64,000 nt of DNA from Acidipila sp. (lineage in GTDB: Bacteria > Acidobacteriota > Terriglobia > Acidiferrales > UBA7541): assembly GCA_010365215.1 (NCBI GenBank), contig JAAFGT010000007.1, positions 1 through 64,000 on the forward strand, given 5' to 3'. The position numbers and the translations under genes were made by a program. Under the pieces are notes generated by a model that searched no databases, was not told the origin of the DNA, and saw only the letters and a list, made by a program, of their open reading frames with translations. Shown in pieces: positions 16,734-25,404 of the stretch. Each line of letters opens with the position of its first letter. Within the stretch, counting starts at the first letter, position 1.

Positions 16734-18263
16734 ATGCCTCGCTCCAGTTTTGGCCGAAACGCTTTCCGCGTCGCGCTGCTGCTGGTAGCGGCGGTTCTGC
16801 CGGCAACCACGCTCCGCGCGCAATCCACTGCTTCGTCGGTGACCGTCGAAATCAATGCCGCCGCCGAGGCCAAGGCCTTCCCTCACTTCTGGGAGCAGAT
16901 GTTCGGCTCCGGCCGCGCCATCCTTTCCCTGCGCGAAAGCTATCGGCAGGATCTGCTCGCCGTCAAGCAGATCACCGGCTTCCAGTACGTGCGCTTCCAC
17001 GCCATCTTTCATGACGAAGTGGGCCTCTACGACGAAGACGCCGCCGGCCGGGCCGTCTACAATTTTTCTTACATAGACCAGATCTACGATGGCCTGCTGC
17101 AAAATCACGTTCGGCCGTACGTTGAGCTAAGTTTCATGCCCCGCAAGCTGGCCTCGAATCCCGCGGCCATTCATCCTTTCTGGTACAAGCAAAATGTCTC
17201 GCCGCCGGTGGATGGCGTGAAGTGGGAGCGGCTCATCGAGAGCTTCGCGCGCCACCTCGTCGAGCGTTATGGAGAAGAAGAAGTCGCGCAGTGGTATTTC
17301 GAGGTCTGGAACGAGCCGAACATTGATTTCTGGGCGGGTGAGCCGAAAGAGGCCACCTACTTCGATCTCTACGACCGCACCGCGCGCGCTCTAAAGAGCG
17401 TCAGCCCGCGCCTGCGCGTTGGCGGTCCGGCGACCGCGCAAGCCGCATGGGTCGACCGCTTTATCCTCCACACCGCCGAGAAAAACGTGCCGGTGGATTT
17501 TGTTTCCACTCACGTCTACGGCAACGATCTTTCCACCGATGTATTCGGCACCAAAGAAGAGATTCCGCGCAGCCAGATGGTCTGCCGCGCAGCCCGCAAA
17601 GTTTTCGATCAGGTCAAAGCTTCCGCGCGCCCTGACCTCCCCATCTTCTGGAGCGAGTACAACGCCAGCTACAAGAACGAGCCGGAAGTGACCGACGCGC
17701 TCTACATGGGCCCCTGGCTTGCCGACACCATTCGGCAGTGCGACGGGCTGGGCACTTCGTGGAGCTACTGGACGTTTTCAGATGTGTTTGAAGAGCAGGG
17801 AGTCGTGAAGCAGCCGTTCTATGGCGGGTTTGGAATAATCGCGGCAGGCGGTTACCCCAAGCCGGCCTTCCACGCTTTCCGGCTTCTGCACCTGCTGGGC
17901 GATCGTCGCCTTCCGGTAACCTCCGATTCCGCGCTGGTCACGCGGCGAGCTGACGGCGCTCTGGTCATCGCTCTGTGGAACCTCGTGCCGCCCGGCGAGG
18001 CTGGCGCGTCGCGCAACGTGACGCTCCATTTCACTGGCCTGTCCCATGCCCGCCATGCGCAAATGTGGCGCCTCGACCAGGATCACGGCGACGTGCTGCC
18101 CGCGTACGAACAAATGGGCCATCCTATCTATCCCACTGCGGCGCAACACGACCAGCTCCTCCGCGCAGCTTCTTCCACTCCTCCGGAAAAGCTCAAGCTT
18201 CGGGGCGCTGATCTCTCTGTGGTGCTTCCGCCCAGCGGCCTGGCCGTAATCGAAATCCGCTAG
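16734..18263 (+). CDS. GH39-family glycoside hydrolase (beta-xylosidase-like), exported
   Basis: A 509-residue protein with a signal peptide (hydrophobic 11-24, cleavage near LRAQ) and a GH39-type TIM barrel. The acid/base Glu is in YFEVWNEPN (Glu194) and the nucleophile Glu in IFWSEYNASY (Glu308). Early motifs FQYVRFHAIFHDE and a C-terminal small beta domain agree with GH39 beta-xylosidases and alpha-L-iduronidases. It is 78 bp downstream of the TonB receptor in the same orientation, so probably in its operon. The last 71 bp overlap the 3' end of the convergent GH144-like gene. Confidence 0.92.
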   Translation: MPRSSFGRNAFRVALLLVAAVLPATTLRAQSTASSVTVEINAAAEAKAFPHFWEQMFGSGRAILSLRESYRQDLLAVKQITGFQYVRFHAIFHDEVGLYDEDAAGRAVYNFSYIDQIYDGLLQNHVRPYVELSFMPRKLASNPAAIHPFWYKQNVSPPVDGVKWERLIESFARHLVERYGEEEVAQWYFEVWNEPNIDFWAGEPKEATYFDLYDRTARALKSVSPRLRVGGPATAQAAWVDRFILHTAEKNVPVDFVSTHVYGNDLSTDVFGTKEEIPRSQMVCRAARKVFDQVKASARPDLPIFWSEYNASYKNEPEVTDALYMGPWLADTIRQCDGLGTSWSYWTFSDVFEEQGVVKQPFYGGFGIIAAGGYPKPAFHAFRLLHLLGDRRLPVTSDSALVTRRADGALVIALWNLVPPGEAGASRNVTLHFTGLSHARHAQMWRLDQDHGDVLPAYEQMGHPIYPTAAQHDQLLRAASSTPPEKLKLRGADLSVVLPPSGLAVIEIR

Positions 18264-19725
18264 CGGGGTAGTCCGCGGCTGCCGCGCCGGTTGCCGCGCC
18301 AGTTGCCGCGGTCGAATGAAATCCGGCGCGCTCCATGCCCCGGCGCATTTCTTCATTCTTCATAAACGTTTTCCATACAAATTGACTGCGCGCATTCTCG
18401 GCCATAAGCATGGTAATTCCCAAGTCGATGCCGATCACGTCCGGGTCATACCAGCCGGTCTGCGGATTGAACGCGTCTACAAAGCCATAACGCTTCCAGG
18501 CGCGCTTGCCGAAGCGCTCCTTCATCGCCAGCAGAGTTTCCATGGCTTCCTGAGGCAGAAATGGCAGCGAGCCTCCCGCCGCGGAGGGCACCAGCGTCCC
18601 GTCGAGCGGGCCCATGGGCGGTGGTCCTCCCCACGCTTCATATCCGTGGGCCGAGTCCGAGGCGGAAATTCCCCACAAGTCCTCGCCCAGGTAGGGGAAC
18701 CGTTTATGCAGATCGATGCAGAACATGCGGTGGACGCTCGTGGCTCGCGCGGAGTTTTCGAAAAAATCGGCGTGCGCGTCGCGCTTGTCGCGGAAGTCAA
18801 ACCACGCTTGCGAGAAATGATGAACGAACAGCGGCGCATTCGAGCCAATAAACCGAATCCCTCTATATTCGAACTGCGGCCGGGTCCACGCCTCCCAGGT
18901 TTCCGCCGGCAAAGGATGGGTGGGGGAACCCAAGCCCAGCAGGTAAATCATCATCAACTCGTTGTAGGTGTCCCAGCGCGGCTTCAGAAATCCGCTTTCC
19001 GGTTTCCACCCGTGCGAGAGCGTCTTGCCGCCGTTGAGCATCCACGGCCAATCCACGCGCTCGTAAATCTGCGTGGCCAGCGTGCGAATTTCCCCGTCGT
19101 CAAAATGCTGCCGGCACGTGAGCACTCCACAGAGCAGCAGCGCCGTATCAATCGAAGAGACTTCCGCCTCCGCCACGCGCGCTCCGGTGTGCATGTTCAC
19201 CCAGTGATAGTAGAAGCCGTGCTCGCACTTCATCGACTTCCACAGAAACTGCAGGCAATCTCGCACACGCGTACGCACCTTCGCGGAGGGCAAGTAGCCG
19301 CGCTGGTCGCCGATGCAAAGCGCCGTTAGACCGAAACCCGTCGACGCGATGCTGGCCATCACCCTGGCATCTGGGCCGTTTGCCTGGCTGCGGTCTTTCA
19401 CCAGACCTGTATAGGGGTCCGCCTGTTCCCAGAAAAAAAGCAAATTAGCTTTTTCCATCTCCTCTAGAAACGCGTCTTCGGCGGCGGAAAATTTGAAGGT
19501 CGGCGCCGCCAACCTGCCGGATGCCTGTCCGAGCAGCGCGCGGATTGGCCCGGTCTCATGCAGCGCAGCGAATGGGGCGAGGCACGCTAAGCCCGCCGCG
19601 CGTCGCCATTCCCGCCGGGTTAAGCCCGAGGCCTGGCGCTGCTGTTCCGGTTTCAGCTCTCGCCGCACAGAATCGTCCGTCATCACTCCCGCATGGGTGA
19701 ACACTCCATAATTCATTATCGTCAA
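18193..19725 (-). CDS. GH144-like glucoamylase-family (COG5368) exported enzyme
   Basis: A 510-residue protein resembling the COG5368/GH144 group, which includes endo-beta-1,2-glucanases. Supporting blocks are NLLFFWEQADPYTGLVKDRS, IASTGFGLTALCIGD, KPRWDTYNELMMIYLLGLG and GPLDGTLVPSAAGGSLPFLP. Near the N-terminus, TRREWRRAAGLACLA looks like a twin-arginine export signal. Start choice is uncertain: 19725 is the longest frame, 19683 (MTDDSVRRELK) is the main alternative, and neither has a clean ribosome-binding site. The last ~25 residues, Ala/Gly-rich then basic, overlap the GH39 gene tail-to-tail. The role fits the surrounding glycan island; specificity is not certain. Confidence 0.83.
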   Translation of the reverse strand: MTIMNYGVFTHAGVMTDDSVRRELKPEQQRQASGLTRREWRRAAGLACLAPFAALHETGPIRALLGQASGRLAAPTFKFSAAEDAFLEEMEKANLLFFWEQADPYTGLVKDRSQANGPDARVMASIASTGFGLTALCIGDQRGYLPSAKVRTRVRDCLQFLWKSMKCEHGFYYHWVNMHTGARVAEAEVSSIDTALLLCGVLTCRQHFDDGEIRTLATQIYERVDWPWMLNGGKTLSHGWKPESGFLKPRWDTYNELMMIYLLGLGSPTHPLPAETWEAWTRPQFEYRGIRFIGSNAPLFVHHFSQAWFDFRDKRDAHADFFENSARATSVHRMFCIDLHKRFPYLGEDLWGISASDSAHGYEAWGGPPPMGPLDGTLVPSAAGGSLPFLPQEAMETLLAMKERFGKRAWKRYGFVDAFNPQTGWYDPDVIGIDLGITMLMAENARSQFVWKTFMKNEEMRRGMERAGFHSTAATGAATGAAAADYPASGFRLRPGRWAEAPQRDQRPEA

Positions 19726-19963
19726 GAATGCGAGCCGGGGAAAGGTTGAAACGACCTGCCGCTGCTATCCCGACAAAAATCGATCTACCAAACCCGCCTG
19801 AACCGCTGCCAGGCGATTTAAGCGAAGTATCCGCGATCCATTTTTGAGGTTGTGAACCTTGCACAACCGCGTGGACCGGAAAGAAACTGCCGCGGCCATT
19901 GACCCCCAAGTGTCCCACCTATATCATCCACAACTTCAAACCCATTTCTTCCGGAGGTTCACC

Positions 19964-22900
19964 GTGTCTAAGCGGATAAGTTTCATCCTGTTGATCGGAG
20001 CGGCGGGGCTGTTCGTCACTCCTTGTTTGCTCCATGCTCAACAGCCGCAAATTGCTCCCGATGTCTACGAGCAGCTTAAGTACCGCTACATCGGGCCGGA
20101 AGGCAATCGCGCTACCTCTGTCGCGGGCGTGCCGGGAAACCCTCTGGTGTATTACGTGGGCGCGGCGTCCGGCGGTATTTTCAAGTCCACCGACGGCGGT
20201 GTGCGCTGGGCCCCGATCTTTGACAACGAACCTGTGGCCTCCATCGGCTCGCTGGCGGTCGCGGCGTCCGTATCGTCTGGGCGGGAACAGGTGAATCGTT
20301 CATCCGCAGTCATATTTCCGTGGGCAGCGGAATCTATAAATCGCTGGACGCGGGTAAGAACTGGACCTCGATGGGACTCGAGAAGGTCGGCCGCATCGGC
20401 CGCGTCGAGATCGACCCACGGAATCCCGACAACGTTTTGGCCTGCGCCATGGGCCACGCCTATGGTCCCCAGCCCGAACGCGGCGTTTTTCGCACGACCG
20501 ACGGCGGAAAAACCTGGGTGAAGACGCTATTCGTAGACGAAAACACCGGCTGCTCCGATCTGGGTATGGACCCTAACAACTCGCGCATCCTCTTTGCCGG
20601 CATGTGGCAGATCGAAATTCATACCTGGGGACGCACCAGCGGCGGGCCGGGCAGCGGCCTATTCAAGTCCACCGATGGAGGGGCGACCTGGAAACGCCTG
20701 GAGGGTCATGGCCTTCCTCATCCGCCCGTTGGCAGAATCGCTGTGCGCGTTGCCGCGCGCGATTCGAACCGCGTCTACGCGGAGATCGAAACTGGCGACG
20801 GCGTCCCCCTGGGCAATAGTCCCGGCCAGATCGGCCAACTCTGGCGTTCCGACGACGGCGGCGACAATTGGCAGATGGTCAACTCCGACCGCCAACTGCG
20901 CGGCCGCACGCACTACTACACTCGCGAGGAAATCGCTCCGGACAATGAGAACGAAGTGTTTTTCTTCTCCGCATCGTTTTCCAGAACCCTCGACGGCGGT
21001 CACACGCTCACCAAAATGCCCGCAGACCCCGGCGGCGACAATCACGAGATGTGGATCGATCCGACCAACGGCGACCGCATGGCCGTGGTCAACGATGGAG
21101 GAGTGAATCTCTCCGTCAATCGCGGCCGCTCCTGGAGCCACGTGCAGCTTCCCATTGCGCAGATCTATCACGTCACCGTGGACGACCAGATTCCGTATTT
21201 CGTGTATGGCAACCGGCAGGATGGCCCGTCCTGGCGTGGCCCCAGCAACAGCCTGCAATTCGGCGGCTTCCTCGGCAACAACATTCCCCGCGGCGCGTGG
21301 CATCCCGTGGCCGGCGGCGAGAGTGGTTTTGCCGTGCCCGATCCCGTGGACAACAACATCATCTGGTCCACCGGCACCGGTACCGGCAGCGTTGGAGGCA
21401 CGGTGACCCGCTTCGATGAGCGCACCCACCAGAATCGAGAAGTCGAGGTCTGGCCGGACTACGTAGCCGGCGCTCCCGCCGCCGAGGTGAAGTACCGCTT
21501 CAATTGGGAATTCCCCATCGCCATCTCGCCCCACGACCACAATAAAATCTACGTCGGCAGCCAGTTTGTCCACGTCACCACCGATGGCGGAAACAGTTGG
21601 CAGATCATCAGCCCCGACCTGACCCGCAACGACAAAAGCCGCCAGCAAATTTCCGGTGGCCTCACTCCTGATAACATCGGCGTGGAATATGCCGGAGTGA
21701 TTTTTGCGCTCACGGAATCGGCGAAAGAGCCGGGCCTGATCTGGGCAGGCACAAACGACGGCCTCGTTCAGGTCACGCGCGACGGCGGAAAGAACTGGAC
21801 CAACGTGTCCAAGAATCTTCCCAACCTGCCCGAATGGGGCACCGTCGACAACATAGAAGCCTCGCGCTACGACGCCGGCACGGCTTACCTCACCGTGGAT
21901 TTTCATCAGGTGAATAATCGCGACCCGTTTGTCTATAAGACCACCGATTACGGGAAAACCTGGACGGCCATCACCGCGGGAATCCCGCACTCCATGCTCA
22001 GCTATGCGCACTGCGTCCGCGAAGATCCCGTACGCAAGGGACTTCTGTATCTGGGCACCGAAGGTGGACTGTATGTCTCCTTCGACGACGGGAAAAATTG
22101 GCAGCCGCTCCAGGCCGGCCTGCCGCACGCGCCGGTTTACTGGCTCACCATTCAAGAACGCTTCCACGATCTTGCCGTCGCCACTTACGGCCGTGGTTTC
22201 TGGATCCTGGACGACATCACGCCGTTGCAACAGATGACCACCCAGATGCTGGCTTCCAAAGCGAATCTTTTTGCGCCGCGCGACGCCTATCGATTTCAGG
22301 CTGTCGCGCAACCCGCCGCCGTGGAATACGACCCCACCAGCGGAAAAAATCCGCCCTATGGCGCGCCGATCAATTTCTATCTCAAATCCAATCTCGGGGA
22401 GAACGAAAAGGCCCGCCTCACCATCGCTGATGCCGATGGAAAAACCGTGCGGGAAATCGAGTGCCGCGCGTCAAGATCTGACGCCGCCGCAAAACCGCCC
22501 GCCGCGGACGAGGACGAGCCCGACGCCGACCCTCCGCCCTGCGAAGTCAAAGCGGGCATCAACCGCGTATGGTGGGATCTGCGCTCCGAGCGCAGCACGC
22601 AGATCCGCCTGCGAACTACTCCGCTCTACGCGCCCGATGTCCCCTTCGGGCCGGAAGGCTGGCGCAAACCTCCGGCCTTCGGTCGCCTCTCCACTTTGGT
22701 TCCGCCGGGGACTTATACGGTGTCGCTAGCGGTCGGCGATGAAAAGTTTACGCAGAAACTCAACGTACTAAAGGACCAGCATTCCACCGGCACCGAGGGC
22801 GACATCCAAGCTCAGACCCGGCTGCAGGCCGCGCTGCGCGACGAAACGAACTCCCTCTCTGGCGCGGTGAACCAGATTGAATCGCTTCGCGTCCAGATTG

Positions 22901-23268
22901 GCGCATTCCAAAAAGAGCTCGGAATCGATGACGCTTCGAAGTCTATTAACAAAGCTGCCGGCGACCTGGCGGAGAAACTTGTCGGCGTCGAAGGAAACCT
23001 GCTGCAGCTAAAGCTCACCGGCCGCGGACAGGATGACTGCCGGTGGTCCCCCATGCTCTTGCACAAGATCGCCTATCTCTCCAATCAACTCGACAGTACT
23101 GCGGATTTTCCGCCAACCACGCAGCAGGTGGCGGTGCAGGAAATGTTAAAGCAGCAGGGGGACAAAGCCCTTCAGGAATTTCAGCAAGTCTTGGCGAAGG
23201 ATGTAGCCGCTTTCAATGCCATGCTTCGAGAGCGAAATATTCCCAACCTATTTGTCAGAACGCCCTGA
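19964..23268 (+). pseudogene. VPS10/sortilin-type BNR-repeat secreted protein, frameshifted
   Basis: A large exported beta-propeller protein of the VPS10/sortilin-like BNR family common in Acidobacteriota. The start is GTG at 19964 with GGAGG 6 nt upstream, giving a signal peptide ending HAQQPQ. Repeated Asp-box motifs (STDGGVRW, TTDGGKTW, STDGGATW, TRDGGKNW) mark the propeller blades. The first ~100 residues are in one frame up to about 20269; the continuation (VWAGTGESF onward) is in another from about 20275. The 5 nt between (20270-20274) are too few: the family usually has a short Asp-Pro-containing link here, so 4 or 7 bases seem lost. The remaining ~980 codons are intact, so recent decay or a base-call error are both possible. 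Confidence 0.8.
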
Positions 23269-23304
23269 TGCGGGAGGGAGCTGCTACCTAAGAAATTCCA
23301 GGCA

Positions 23305-24696
23305 TCAAGTTTTTACCACCGGGAATGCTTGCTGATTCCAGGCAGTCATGCCGCCCAAAACATTTACAATCTTTCCGAAGCCCGCCTTAGCCAGAATGCT
23401 GGAGGCCATGCTGGAGCGGTATCCGCTTCCGCAAATCACATAAATCTCTGTGCCCCGCGGAAGTTCGTTCAGCTGTTTAGGCAAATTCCCAGCCATGATG
23501 TGCGTCGCTCCGCCAACATGGCCGGATTTCCACTCGCCGTCACTGGTCACGTCCAACACGAAAGCTTGGTTCGCATGAGCATGTAATTCTTCCACGGATA
23601 CTTGCGGGATATGCGCCTGTTCCAGGCCCCCTTCGATCCATGCGGCCATGCCCCCCTGGAGATATCCCTGCACGTCGTCCAGGCCCACTCGCACAAGCGA
23701 GCGGGTGGCCTGCTCATAATTCGTTGCGTCGTCGCCAATCAGGTAGATGGGGCGGTCGTAAGGCAGCACCCAAGCGGCCCAAGTGGAAAGATTCCGGCCC
23801 GCCCCGATACTGTACGCGCCGGGAATATGTGCTCCACCGAAGGCTTCCGGGCGCCGAAGATCCAGCATTACCGATTCAGCTTGCCCCACGTAATCTTGGA
23901 ACTGCTTCAGGCCGATTGCAGTTTTGCCTGGAATACAGCCCAGCAGCCTGGGCCCTTCCGCGTTTAAGCGCTTCATCCGTTTGTAATAATCGGGAAAGGG
24001 CGGCACGGAACCGAGAATCTTCTGCACGAATTTTGCTTCATCCGCTTCTGCAAAATAGGGATTGCACGCTCTTTCATATCCGAGCGTCGACTCCTGCCGT
24101 TCGGACATCCCCGACCCGCACAGCGAACCGGCGCCGTGGGCTGGATGAATCTCCACGCCGTCCGGCAGTTCGCGCAGTCTGCCGCGAAGACTGTGGAAGA
24201 GCTCACTCGCCAGCCGCTGTTTCGCGGCTTCCCCAAGAAGGTCGGGCCGTCCCAGCGATCCGACGAACACGAAATCGCCGGAAAGAAGCAAGGCGGGCAC
24301 GCTCCCGGAGCGCCGGTCGTCGTAAACCACAAACGACAAGTGCTCCGGCGTGTGCCCTGGCGTGTGCAGGGCCACGATTCGGACCGTGCCAACTTTAAGT
24401 TCCTGCCCGTCACGAAATTCCCGGTGCTTAAATTTATACGCGTATTCTTCACCGTCATCGTGCCCGCTCAGCCACAACTCCGCTCCGCTGACGTGCGCCA
24501 GCTCCAGCGCCCCCGAGGCGTAGTCCGCGTGAATGTGCGTCTCCAGAATATGAGAGATCGTAAGATGGTGAGCGGAAACGTACTGGAGATAGCTGTCTAT
24601 GTCGCGCTGGGGATCGATGACCACGGCCTTTCCGTCGGAGCTGAGAATGTAGGAATAGTGCGCCAGTCCCGCAACCTCGAACTTCTGCAACAGCAT
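23305..24696 (-). CDS. MBL-fold hydrolase fused to two rhodanese domains (persulfide dioxygenase-like)
   Basis: A 463-residue protein. The N-terminal metallo-beta-lactamase domain (1-235) carries THIHADY (His54, His56, Asp58), HTPGHTPEH and SGDFVFVG, as in ETHE1-type persulfide dioxygenases, which oxidise glutathione persulfide to sulfite. Two rhodanese domains follow: the first (about 260-350) lacks a Cys in its active loop (YLIGDDATN), while the second (about 370-460) has VICGSGYRSS with a candidate sulfur-carrying Cys. This order matches CstB/PDO-rhodanese fusions. The start lies 4 bp after the ArsR stop, with GAGGAGGTG inside the 3' end of arsR, so the two are co-transcribed. A role in sulfide/persulfide detoxification is likely. 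Confidence 0.9.
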   Translation of the reverse strand: MLLQKFEVAGLAHYSYILSSDGKAVVIDPQRDIDSYLQYVSAHHLTISHILETHIHADYASGALELAHVSGAELWLSGHDDGEEYAYKFKHREFRDGQELKVGTVRIVALHTPGHTPEHLSFVVYDDRRSGSVPALLLSGDFVFVGSLGRPDLLGEAAKQRLASELFHSLRGRLRELPDGVEIHPAHGAGSLCGSGMSERQESTLGYERACNPYFAEADEAKFVQKILGSVPPFPDYYKRMKRLNAEGPRLLGCIPGKTAIGLKQFQDYVGQAESVMLDLRRPEAFGGAHIPGAYSIGAGRNLSTWAAWVLPYDRPIYLIGDDATNYEQATRSLVRVGLDDVQGYLQGGMAAWIEGGLEQAHIPQVSVEELHAHANQAFVLDVTSDGEWKSGHVGGATHIMAGNLPKQLNELPRGTEIYVICGSGYRSSMASSILAKAGFGKIVNVLGGMTAWNQQAFPVVKT

Positions 24697-24700
24697 GCCT

Positions 24701-25054
24701 TCACCTCCTCTTTCTTGCGCGGCCGATCAACTCGGAATAATTCGTCCGCACGCTTTTAGTGGCGCTGTGGCAGACCAGGTCGCACAGCTCGAAGATGGTG
24801 GTATCGGCAATGGAATAAAAAATGCTGTTTCCATCGCGGCGCCGCGACAGTAAGCCGGCGTCATAAAGTGCCTGCAGATGTTTTGAGATATTGGGCTGAT
24901 TTCCCGAAAGGCGCAGAGTTATTTCGCCCACGCTTTGTTCGCCGGGCTCCAGGCATTGCAGGATCCGCAGCCGGGTGGCATCGCCCAGCAGGCGGAAGCG
25001 GCGCGCTACCAGGTCCAACATCTTGTCGCCTAATTCCAGCTTGACCGTAGCCAC
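24701..25054 (-). CDS. ArsR-family repressor (possible persulfide-sensing BigR/SqrR type)
   Basis: A 117-residue winged-helix repressor with a GTG start at 25054 and GGGAG upstream. The core FRLLGDATRLRILQCLEPGE and QPNISKHLQALYDAGLLSRRRDG is typical of ArsR proteins. It lacks the metal motif ELCVCD; instead it has Cys34 in the early helix and Cys91/Cys95 near the C-terminus, a layout like BigR/SqrR, where two Cys form a di- or tetrasulfide on persulfide exposure (inference). Co-transcription with a persulfide-dioxygenase-like enzyme supports that reading. Its probable operator lies inside its own promoter (25083-25094). Confidence 0.92.
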   Translation of the reverse strand: MATVKLELGDKMLDLVARRFRLLGDATRLRILQCLEPGEQSVGEITLRLSGNQPNISKHLQALYDAGLLSRRRDGNSIFYSIADTTIFELCDLVCHSATKSVRTNYSELIGRARKRR

Positions 25055-25067
25055 GCTTATTTCTCCC

Positions 25068-25103
25068 TTGACGTATTACACCATATGGGAATATAGTTGT
25101 AAA
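25068..25103. promoter_or_regulatory. Overlapping divergent promoters with ArsR-type palindrome
   Basis: On the minus strand TTTACA (25103-25098), a 17-bp spacer and TGTAAT (25080-25075) point towards arsR. On the plus strand TTGACG (25068-25073), an 18-bp spacer and TATAGT (25092-25097) point towards the small membrane protein and efflux genes. The palindrome ATAT-N4-ATAT (25083-25094) lies in the minus-strand spacer and reaches the plus-strand -10. One bound repressor could shut both directions. Element positions are seen; function is inferred. Confidence 0.6.
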
Positions 25104-25123
25104 GTGATTTAACGGCGGCCGTA

Positions 25124-25158
25124 GTCTTTAAGACTGTCTTCAAGACTGTTTTCAACAC
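25124..25158. repeat. Three tandem 11-bp palindromes at 12-bp pitch
   Basis: GTCTTTAAGAC (25124-25134), GTCTTCAAGAC (25136-25146) and GTTTTCAACAC (25148-25158) are each near-perfect inverted repeats and are spaced exactly 12 bp. They lie between the predicted plus-strand -10 box and the ribosome-binding site of the next gene, so they are part of its leader. They may be a cooperative protein-binding array or small RNA hairpins. Confidence 0.75.
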
Positions 25159-25182
25159 TGCCCGGCCGCAGGAGATCTCCAC

Positions 25183-25395
25183 ATGCCCAGTTGGCTGCCC
25201 ACGGTATTCGTTATGGTCGCTTACCTCGTGCTCATGCGCTGGATCCTCCCGCGCCTCGGCGTTCCCACATGAATGTCCGGTGCTTGCAGCGTCGGGTCTC
25301 GACGCCAAGGACGCTCGGAAAGGGGGCGTGGAAGTAAGCGAATGGATGAAACGAGGTCTGAACAAATAACCAAAGACTCCGCGATCCAAGGGTGA
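25183..25395 (+). CDS. Small membrane protein, candidate UGA-decoded selenoprotein (70 aa)
   Basis: The ATG at 25183 has GGAG 8 nt upstream. The frame encodes 29 residues with one membrane helix (about 5-22) ending ILPRLGVPT, then an in-frame TGA (25270-25272), then 40 more codons (MSGACSVGSRRQ..., a basic soluble tail) to a TGA at 25393-25395, 9 bp before tolC. If the first TGA is read as selenocysteine, Sec30 sits five residues before Cys35 in PT-U-MSGAC. A SECIS-like stem-loop follows the TGA. The alternative is a plain 29-residue peptide. Function is unknown; context (ArsR, persulfide enzyme, efflux) suggests thiol, sulfur or metal chemistry at the membrane. Confidence 0.6.
25283..25309 (+). 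promoter_or_regulatory. SECIS-like stem-loop downstream of in-frame UGA
   Basis: GCGTCG (25289-25294) and CGACGC (25300-25305) form a perfect 6-bp stem around the loop GGTCT. CTTG (25283-25286) and CAAG (25306-25309) extend it by 4 bp, with CA bulged on the 5' side. The GGT begins 23 nt after the TGA. A short stem with a GGU(CU) apical loop about 16-37 nt after UGA is the known bacterial SECIS layout, and the GGUCU loop also occurs in the E. coli fdhF element. Confidence 0.65.
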
Positions 25396-25404
25396 ATACC
25401 TCTA

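Noticed and set aside
20659-22311. A 550-codon minus-strand frame inside the VPS10/BNR gene
   Set aside because: No domain pattern; it is the antisense of repeated Asp-box codons, which avoid minus-strand stops by composition.
25124-25158. CRISPR-like short repeat array
   Set aside because: The units are 11 bp with 1-bp gaps and no spacers; they are phased palindromes, not CRISPR repeats.
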